Shown here piece after piece: positions 5,890-11,146 of a stretch of 11,146 bases of DNA (positions within the stretch are counted from its first letter, which is position 1; every line of letters starts with the position of its first letter). The DNA is from Chloroflexota bacterium. Lineage in GTDB: Bacteria; Chloroflexota; Dehalococcoidia; Dehalococcoidales; RBG-16-60-22. A program made the position numbers and the translations under genes. A model generated the notes under the pieces. It was not told the origin of the DNA and searched no databases. It worked only from the letters and a program-made list of their open reading frames with translations. The stretch lies in contig JANYKH010000211.1 in the NCBI GenBank assembly GCA_025358235.1, forward strand, positions 1-11,146, read 5' to 3'.

Positions 5890-6915
5890 ATGAAAACTGG
5901 GGTCATTATTCTCATTCACGGCAGCCGCGGCGAGCGTGCGGCGAAAGAAGTCCCCCAGGTGCTGGGCCGGGTGGTGGGGGGGCTTAAGCTTTTACTCACG
6001 CCCGAAACCGAAATCACGTGGGCTTCGATGCAGTTTGGCCACCCTGATCTTCATGAATCCGCCGCTTCCATGGTCACCAACGGCATTAAAACAGTCGTGG
6101 TCATGCCCTACTTCCTCTTCCCCGGCGTGCACGTTATGGAAGATATCCCGCGAATGGTCAGCGAGTTGGCCGCGCGTTACCCCCAAACCCAATTCATCAC
6201 TACTAAAAATCTCGGCCTCGACGAATCATTTATCGAAATTCTGGCCAAACGACTCGTAGATGCCGCGCCGGACCTCATGCCACTACCCTCAGCAATATCA
6301 CTTTCGCCTGAGGACATCGAGCGCTGCAGCATGAACATTGTGGAAGCCCTTTTACCCACCCTCACTCTCTCCCCTGAAGAAAAATCCGTTGCCAAGAGAA
6401 TCGTCCATGCCAGTGGGGACGCTGATATCGCCCGCCTCGTCAGGTTCAGTCCTGACGCCGTGGACGCCGGATGCAGGGCAGTCGCTACGGGCACCACTTT
6501 TATCACGGATGTACGCATGGCCGCCGCCGGTATCAGCCCCGTTTCCACCAGGAAATTCGGTTGTGCGGTTGTCTGCGCTTTGGAAGACAACCACGGCGCT
6601 TCCTCCGAAAAGGCTGTCACTCGCGCCGCCGCGGCCATTTATAATCTCGGCCCAAAATTGAACAATTCTGTTGTCGTCATCGGCAATGCCCCCACCGCCC
6701 TCCTCGCCCTCATCGACATGATTGAACGCGGGGAGGCTAAACCCGCCCTGGTTATCGGCATGCCCGTGGGCTTCGTCCAAGCGGCAGAGTCCAAGGCGAA
6801 ACTGATGACCATTAAAGTGCCCTATATTACGATTACGGGGACGCGGGGGGGCAGTCCGGTGGCCGCCGCCACGGTCAATGGACTGCTGAAAGTGGCCGCT
6901 AACCGGGCAGTCTGA
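5890..6915 (+). CDS. cbiXC: Fused sirohydrochlorin cobaltochelatase (CbiX) and cobalt-precorrin-8 methylmutase (CbiC)
   Basis: Bifunctional 341-residue cytoplasmic enzyme of the anaerobic cobalamin pathway. Residues 1 to about 125 are a short-form CbiX: IHGSRG with His10 and YFLFPGVHVMEDIP (74-87) with His81 are the two metal-binding histidine segments that insert Co2+ into sirohydrochlorin. After a short Pro-rich linker (about 127-137), residues 138-341 are CbiC/CobH, which moves the C11 methyl group to C12. This domain shows the catalytic HASGD (His173), FSPDAVDAG, TDVRMAAAGI, VIGNAPTALLALIDMI, GMPVGFV and ITGTRGGSPVAAATVNGLL. Both halves look complete and active. An AAGG about 10 nt before the ATG is the likely ribosome binding site, and a strong promoter lies just upstream. 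It is the first gene of the operon, one base before cbiM, so the cobalt-inserting enzyme is made together with its importer. The pathway separates the two reactions by several steps, so the fusion is not for simple channelling. Confidence 0.93.
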   Translation: MKTGVIILIHGSRGERAAKEVPQVLGRVVGGLKLLLTPETEITWASMQFGHPDLHESAASMVTNGIKTVVVMPYFLFPGVHVMEDIPRMVSELAARYPQTQFITTKNLGLDESFIEILAKRLVDAAPDLMPLPSAISLSPEDIERCSMNIVEALLPTLTLSPEEKSVAKRIVHASGDADIARLVRFSPDAVDAGCRAVATGTTFITDVRMAAAGISPVSTRKFGCAVVCALEDNHGASSEKAVTRAAAAIYNLGPKLNNSVVVIGNAPTALLALIDMIERGEAKPALVIGMPVGFVQAAESKAKLMTIKVPYITITGTRGGSPVAAATVNGLLKVAANRAV

Positions 6916-6916
6916 C

Positions 6917-7672
6917 ATGCGCGGCAAAGTCCGGTATTATCTCCTAACCGCCGCAATTCTTGCCATGTGCATACTACTTTATCCCCGCCCCGCCTATGCC
7001 ATGCACATCGCGGAGGGCATCCTCCCCGCCGAGTGGGCTTTGATCTGGTTCATCCCTGCGTTAATATTTCTGGGCATCGGTCTCTATATCATTAAGAAAA
7101 AGACCGCCGAAAATCGGGCTTTGTTGCCTCTTTTGGGCCTCACCGGCGCCCTGATTTTCCTCATTTCGGTTTTTCCCATCCCCGTCCCCATCGCCGGGAC
7201 GTCTTCTCATCCCTGCGGTACTCCATTAGGAGCCCTGCTGGCCGGCCCCTTTATGACGGTGGTGCTGGGTGGGATTGCCCTGCTGCTCCAGGCGCTTTTC
7301 CTGGGCGACGGCGGATTCAGCACCTGGGGCGCCAATATGTTTGCGATGGCCGTCGTCGGCTCTTTTGCCGGCTTCGGCAGTTTTGTCCTTTTTAAAAAGC
7401 TTAAAGCGCCCCTTTTCCTGTGCGGCTTCGCCGCCGGGCTGTTGGGTGATTGGGCCACCTATCTGACCACGTCATTTCAACTGGCCTCGGCCACGCACGG
7501 CAGCGGCTCTCTTGCCGGAATGTTCGGCGCCACCACTGCTGCCTTCGCGATAACCCAGGTCCCCATCGGTATATTGGAGGGGATATTCACCGGCGGAGTA
7601 GTGGTTCTTTTGCAGCAGCGCCGGCCTCAGATTTTACAGTTTGTCCTCATCACTCCGAATAAACCGGATTAA
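6917..7672 (+). CDS. cbiM: Cobalt ECF transporter substrate-specificity subunit CbiM
   Basis: Membrane S-component that binds Co2+ for import, 251 residues. The first 28 residues form a signal peptide (hydrophobic core YYLLTAAILAMCILLY, cleavage site AYA) that would expose a mature N-terminus of Met-His (29-30), as in CbiM/NikM proteins. There the free amino group and this His coordinate the metal. A second conserved ligand region is GTSSHPCGTPLGALLAGP with His98 (mature 70). Several hydrophobic segments follow (about 40-59, 70-90, 103-123, 132-150, 155-175 and 200-235), ending in ITQVPIGILEGIFTGG, a family hallmark. The gene begins one base after the cbiXC stop and ends two bases before cbiQ. 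No cbiN lies next to it. Cobalt rather than nickel is inferred from the cobalamin operon. Confidence 0.93.
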   Translation: MRGKVRYYLLTAAILAMCILLYPRPAYAMHIAEGILPAEWALIWFIPALIFLGIGLYIIKKKTAENRALLPLLGLTGALIFLISVFPIPVPIAGTSSHPCGTPLGALLAGPFMTVVLGGIALLLQALFLGDGGFSTWGANMFAMAVVGSFAGFGSFVLFKKLKAPLFLCGFAAGLLGDWATYLTTSFQLASATHGSGSLAGMFGATTAAFAITQVPIGILEGIFTGGVVVLLQQRRPQILQFVLITPNKPD

Positions 7673-7674
7673 AT

Positions 7675-8457
7675 ATGTCAGTTTTTGAACATACCGAATT
7701 TTTTTCCGACACTTTTGCCCGCAGCGATAGCTTCGTCAACCGGATTGAAGCCCGCACCAAACTGGCCTTTACGGCGGCCGCTTTGGTAGTAAATCTGATC
7801 TCACCGGGCGTCCTCGCGCCGCTCGCGCTCGCTATCTTTTCATTCGTCATTCTGCTTGGGAATAGGGTCCCGTTAAAACTTCTCGCCATCCGCATGCTTA
7901 TGCCCATAATAATGGCTGCTGTTGTCCTCATAATGCAGACTTTCCTGTTCGGAGGCACACCATTATTTTCTGTTAATATCGCCGGTCTTTCATTTACTGG
8001 ATATGCAGACGGCTTCGCCCGTGGACTGCTGACCGCGGCTCGGGTAATGGGCGGAGTTTCAGCCGTGCTTTTACTCAGTATGACCACTTCCGCAGACCGA
8101 CTATTGGTAGCCGCAGCCTGGTTCAAAATCCCCAAAACGTTCATCCAGATTGCCCTGCTGGTCTACCGCTATATTTTCGTCCTGTTTGAAGAATTTATGA
8201 CGGTTAGAAACGCCCAGCGCGTCCGTCTCGGCTATTGCGGCTGGTCCGGCAGCATGGGCTGTGCCAATACCCTTGCCGCCTCGCTTATTCTGCGCGCCTA
8301 TGACCGGGCGGACAGGGTTTTTGAAGCGATGTTGGTTAGAGGCTTCGGCACGGCGAAAACCGAATATTATCATGAACTCACCCCGGCGGATGCCGCAGTA
8401 GCTGTCTGCCTCACGTTTGTTTTGGTAAGCCTGTACTTTGTCGGGCGGGTTGTCTGA
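7675..8457 (+). CDS. cbiQ: Cobalt ECF transporter transmembrane subunit CbiQ
   Basis: The energy-coupling membrane subunit (T component), 260 residues, which links CbiM to the ATPase CbiO. The N-terminus (NRIEARTKLAF) matches the typical D/N-x-R-x-K start of CbiQ. Hydrophobic segments lie at about residues 30-62, 70-92, 125-137, 155-172 and 243-258. The cytoplasmic region holds the two short Ala/Arg/Gly coupling motifs, seen here around RNAQRVRLGY (about 177-187) and AMLVRGFGT (about 223-231), which dock into the ATPase. The final A of its TGA is the first base of the cbiO ATG, a sign of translational coupling. It fits the CbiQ length and shows no defect. Confidence 0.92.
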   Translation: MSVFEHTEFFSDTFARSDSFVNRIEARTKLAFTAAALVVNLISPGVLAPLALAIFSFVILLGNRVPLKLLAIRMLMPIIMAAVVLIMQTFLFGGTPLFSVNIAGLSFTGYADGFARGLLTAARVMGGVSAVLLLSMTTSADRLLVAAAWFKIPKTFIQIALLVYRYIFVLFEEFMTVRNAQRVRLGYCGWSGSMGCANTLAASLILRAYDRADRVFEAMLVRGFGTAKTEYYHELTPADAAVAVCLTFVLVSLYFVGRVV

Positions 8458-9332
8458 TGCTCAGGACAGAGTCGGTATCATATTCCTACCCTGAGGGCAC
8501 CGAAGCCGTTCATAGCGTCGACCTCCAATTCAAAACAGGCGAATTTACCGCGCTGATGGGTGCCAATGGCTCCGGCAAAACAACTCTTCTTAAGCTGCTC
8601 ATCGGCTTGCTTAAGCCATCTTCCGGCCGGATTTTCCTGGGCGAAAAGGATTTCCGGTCCCTGCCTGAAAAGGAAATCTTCAATAATATCGGCATGGTCT
8701 TCCAGGATCCCAACGATCAGCTTTTCGCCGCGACTGTCGAACAGGATGTCGCTTTCGGTATAATCAATCAGGGCATCGCTAAAAACGAAATCCCGGGCCG
8801 TGTTGAGGAGGCCCTACGCTGTGTCGCCGCGGCGGAACTGAAAAATCGGGGCATCCATACGCTCAGCTACGGCCAGAAGAAACGGATCGCTCTCGCCGGA
8901 GTAATCGCCATGGAGCCTGAGGTCATTCTTCTTGACGAGCCGACCGGCGGGCTTGACCCGCGCTCCACAAACCCGATTATGAATTTGTTAAAACAGTTAA
9001 ACCGCGAAAAGGGCATCACCATCATCATGGCCACCCATGACGTGGAGCTGGCGCCCCTTTTCTGCGATCGCATAGTCATCCTGGATCGGGGCAGCGTCGC
9101 GGCACAGGGTACGCCGGTTGAAATCTTCGCCCGGCCTGAAATTGCCCGGGGCGTTTCGCTGAGATTACCCCGCCTCGCCCACCTCGCCGAAATAATGGCA
9201 CGTGAAGACGGGGTGACTTTTGAACGGGTACCGCTGACCATCAGCGATGCCCGAAAAGAATTGCTCCGCATTTACGGTAAATTACCAAATCAAACGGTTA
9301 AGGGCAAACATGGCGCTCAGAAAACTCGATAA
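8457..9332 (+). CDS. cbiO: Cobalt ECF transporter ATPase CbiO
   Basis: Cytoplasmic ATPase that powers cobalt uptake by CbiMQ, 291 residues. Motifs in order are Walker A GANGSGKT (35-42), Q-loop FQDPNDQLFAATVEQDVAFG (82-101, characteristic of ECF ATPases), signature LSYGQKKR (136-143, with Tyr in place of the first Gly), Walker B VILLDEP (156-162), D-loop GGLDP, and H-switch ATHD with His194. The C-terminal 60-70 residues (SLRLPRLAHLAEIM onward) are the tail usual in CbiO. Its start shares one base with the cbiQ stop, and its last 23 bases overlap cbiD. A single ATPase gene implies a CbiO homodimer. Confidence 0.95.
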   Translation: MLRTESVSYSYPEGTEAVHSVDLQFKTGEFTALMGANGSGKTTLLKLLIGLLKPSSGRIFLGEKDFRSLPEKEIFNNIGMVFQDPNDQLFAATVEQDVAFGIINQGIAKNEIPGRVEEALRCVAAAELKNRGIHTLSYGQKKRIALAGVIAMEPEVILLDEPTGGLDPRSTNPIMNLLKQLNREKGITIIMATHDVELAPLFCDRIVILDRGSVAAQGTPVEIFARPEIARGVSLRLPRLAHLAEIMAREDGVTFERVPLTISDARKELLRIYGKLPNQTVKGKHGAQKTR

Positions 9333-10398
9333 CCTGCGTTCCGGTTACACCACCGGTGCCTGCGCTGCTGCCGCTGCCGGGGCCGCGATGACGGCGCTTG
9401 TCCGCCAATTCGCGGTTAAAAAATACACTTTAATATTACCCGGCGGGGAAAAAGCCGACTTTAAAATCGAAAAATGCCTGTTCGATAAGATTCAGGCTGC
9501 CTGCTCCGTCATCAAGGACGCTGGCGACGATCCGGACATCACCAATGGCGCGGAGATTATCGCAACGGTTTCATGGGCAAAGACCTCAGGTATTAATCTG
9601 GACGGAGGCAGCGGGGTGGGCCGTGTCACCAAGCCCGGTCTTGAAGTCCCGGTGGGCGGACCCGCCATTAATCCCGTTCCCCGCCGCATGATTACTGAAG
9701 CTGTCACCGCAGCCGCCGGGAAAGAGTTGAATAAAAAAGGTATCAAGGTGGTTATCTCAGTAACTGACGGCGAAGCGCTGGCTAAAAAGACCCTTAATCC
9801 GCGCCTCGGCATAGTTGGGGGCATTTCAATTCTCGGCACCACGGGCATCGTCGTCCCCTACTCCTTAGACGCCTATACCGCCTGCATTTCCCAGGCGCTG
9901 GATGTGGCTAAAGCGAGCCATTGCACCCGGGTCGTGCTGACCACCGGCCGCCGCACGGAGAAATTCGCCCAGCGTGAACTGAAACTCGCTGAGGAATGCT
10001 TTATTCAGATGGGGGACTATGTCGGCTTCACCCTTGAAGAATGCGCTCAGAAGAAAATAACTTCTGTCGTTATCTGGGGCATGCCTGGGAAAATCAGCAA
10101 GATCGCCGCCGGGTTTCTGGCCACCAACGTCAAAGATTCTCAGGTTGATTTCAAATTTCTGGCCCGGGTTGCCGCTGAAAGCGGCGTTCCTGAAGCTATT
10201 TTGAAGGCGATGCCGGACTCTCTGACGGCGACCCATTTTTTACAAAGCCTGCCGGACACATACCGCCCCAAAGTCGCGGAAAGCCTCTGCTCTCTGGCCG
10301 CACTTGAAAGCCGCCGGAGCGTGAACGGCGCAGTAGCGGTAAAATGTATCATGTCTGATTTTGACGGAGTGATCTTAGGCCATGGCAGCGCCGAGTAA
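9310..10398 (+). CDS. cbiD: Cobalt-precorrin-5B (C1)-methyltransferase CbiD
   Basis: SAM-dependent methylation at C1 of the ring-contracted cobalt-precorrin in the anaerobic pathway; 362 residues, the normal CbiD length. Conserved blocks are LRSGYTTGACAAAAA (9-23), VIKDAGDDPDITNG (67-80), GGSGVGRVTKPGLEVPVGG (99-117), NPVPRRMI (121-128) and NPRLGIVGGISILGTTG (163-179). An in-frame ATG at 9247 would add 21 residues but has no ribosome binding site. The ATG at 9310 has AAGGG about 6 nt upstream and begins just before the conserved LRSGYTTG motif, so I prefer it. It overlaps cbiO by 23 bases and the next gene by 17. Confidence 0.94.
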   Translation: MALRKLDNLRSGYTTGACAAAAAGAAMTALVRQFAVKKYTLILPGGEKADFKIEKCLFDKIQAACSVIKDAGDDPDITNGAEIIATVSWAKTSGINLDGGSGVGRVTKPGLEVPVGGPAINPVPRRMITEAVTAAAGKELNKKGIKVVISVTDGEALAKKTLNPRLGIVGGISILGTTGIVVPYSLDAYTACISQALDVAKASHCTRVVLTTGRRTEKFAQRELKLAEECFIQMGDYVGFTLEECAQKKITSVVIWGMPGKISKIAAGFLATNVKDSQVDFKFLARVAAESGVPEAILKAMPDSLTATHFLQSLPDTYRPKVAESLCSLAALESRRSVNGAVAVKCIMSDFDGVILGHGSAE

Positions 10399-11146
10399 CA
10401 GGGTAATCATTGTCGGCATCGGGGCGGAAGGGACCGGGGGTCTCTCTCCTTCAACGCGTGAATTTATTAACAAAGCACAAACTCTGCTCGGTGGTCGGCG
10501 TTTGCTGGAAATGTTCCCCGATTTTGCGGGTGAAAAACTCCCGCTGGATCGCCATTTACCGTCTGCCATAGATTACATTAAAAACAATCTCGGAAAACGT
10601 AATATGGTCGTTCTCGCCTCCGGCGACCCCAACTTTTTCGGCATCGCCCGCCTGTTGGTTGATAAATTGGGCAATGATGCCGTGGAAGTAATCCCGGCGG
10701 TGAGTCTGATGCAGACCGCCTTTGCCCGTATCAAGGAGAGCTGGGATGATGCCGCCCTGACCAGCGTTCACGGACGGCCGGTCGAGGAGATCATCGGTAT
10801 TGTTCGCGCCAACCGCAAGATCGGCCTGTTCACGGACAACGAAAATACTCCCGCCAAAATAGCCTCAATTCTGCGAGAAAACGGCATCGCGAACTGTGCG
10901 GCGTATGTGTGTGAAGATCTGGGGACGGAGATGGAAAAGGTCACCGTCACAAAGCTGTATTCTCTGATTGAAATACAGTTTTCACCTCTGAATTACCTGA
11001 TCCTTATTCAGGACGATTTCAAAAAGCATGAAGCTTCCATCGGCATCCCGGATGAAGAATTCCAGCGAAGGGCAGAAGACAGCGGTCTCATCACCAAGCT
11101 GGAAGTTCGGGCCGTCTGTCTGGCGATTATGCTGCTGACGGAAAAC
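10382..11146 (+). CDS. cbiET: Fused cobalt-precorrin-7 C5-methyltransferase (CbiE) and C15-methyltransferase/decarboxylase (CbiT), cut by the window end
   Basis: Open to the window edge, 255 residues visible. Residues 6-212 are CbiE, a tetrapyrrole methylase: VIIVGIGAEGTGGLSP (8-23) is the N-terminal glycine-rich loop (relatives usually have GPDG or GPG in place of GAEG), VLASGDPNFFGIAR (77-90) the second substrate/SAM loop, and IPAVSLMQTAFARI (104-117) a third conserved block. From about residue 218 the text switches to the start of CbiT: GIPDEEFQRR (221-230) and ITKLEVRAVCLAIMLL (237-252). There is no stop between them, so this is a CobL/CbiET-type fusion. The SAM-binding core of CbiT lies beyond the window. 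The ATG at 10382 lies inside the end of cbiD, with GGAG some 12 nt upstream. The two activities are consecutive late methylations in the corrin pathway, and the fused arrangement is well known. Confidence 0.92.
   Translation, partial: MAAPSNRVIIVGIGAEGTGGLSPSTREFINKAQTLLGGRRLLEMFPDFAGEKLPLDRHLPSAIDYIKNNLGKRNMVVLASGDPNFFGIARLLVDKLGNDAVEVIPAVSLMQTAFARIKESWDDAALTSVHGRPVEEIIGIVRANRKIGLFTDNENTPAKIASILRENGIANCAAYVCEDLGTEMEKVTVTKLYSLIEIQFSPLNYLILIQDDFKKHEASIGIPDEEFQRRAEDSGLITKLEVRAVCLAIMLLTEN

Noticed and set aside
9247..9309. Upstream start giving cbiD 21 extra residues
   Set aside because: There is no Shine-Dalgarno sequence, the extension lies wholly inside cbiO, and the conserved N-terminus of CbiD fits the ATG at 9310.
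1..11146. tRNA or rRNA genes, CRISPR arrays, insertion sequences, attachment sites, phage or defence genes
   Set aside because: I looked in the intergenic stretches and coding regions and saw no cloverleaf, no regularly spaced repeats, no transposase or terminal inverted repeats and no defence motifs. A computed scan could still reveal weak cases.

Overview
The window (about 11.1 kb, moderately GC-rich) looks like a chromosomal stretch from an anaerobic or facultatively anaerobic bacterium. The evidence is an early-cobalt (anaerobic) cobalamin pathway (CbiX, CbiC, CbiD, CbiE/CbiT) with a Cbi-type cobalt ECF importer, and a large [4Fe-4S]/FMN/FAD old-yellow-enzyme reductase. The wording of the leucyl-tRNA synthetase and the abundance of such genes in corrinoid-dependent anaerobes suggest a Dehalococcoidia-like Chloroflexota or a clostridial/Desulfotomaculum-like Firmicute. 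This is a low-confidence impression from memory, not a search result.

Layout: (1) 1-1757 (+), the 3' two thirds of leuS, closed by a strong hairpin-plus-T-tract terminator at 1775-1808 that sits between two converging genes. (2) 1848-3512 (-), a two-gene ABC-2 exporter, ATPase then permease, directly abutting and preceded by an extended -10 promoter. (3) 3513-3731, an intergenic stretch with no convincing gene but with a long bipartite hairpin followed by seven T on the + strand, which no neighbouring gene explains. (4) 3732-5675 (-), a 647-aa Fe-S flavoenzyme of the 2,4-dienoyl-CoA reductase / trimethylamine dehydrogenase / BaiCD family. (5) 5676-5889, a compact divergent regulatory region with a recognisable promoter in each direction and three operator-like inverted repeats. 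(6) 5890-11146 (+), a tightly packed cobalamin operon: cbiX-cbiC fusion, cbiM, cbiQ, cbiO, cbiD, and a cbiE-cbiT fusion that runs off the end.

How the genes work together: CbiM, CbiQ and CbiO import Co2+. The CbiX domain inserts it into sirohydrochlorin. CbiD, CbiE and CbiT then carry out C1 methylation, C5 methylation, and C15 methylation with C12 decarboxylation, and the CbiC domain moves the C11 methyl to C12 to give cobyrinate. Gene spacing runs from +2 nt to overlaps of 17-23 nt, which supports one transcript and translational coupling. The remaining genes (cbiL, F, G, H, J, A and others) are not in the window and may lie downstream.

Most of the window is recognisable housekeeping and cofactor biosynthesis. 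I do not see a convincing wholly new system. The points most worth checking are the CbiX-CbiC fusion, the absence of cbiN from the cobalt transporter, the orphan structured element at 3639-3719, and the operator-like palindromes in the divergent promoter region.
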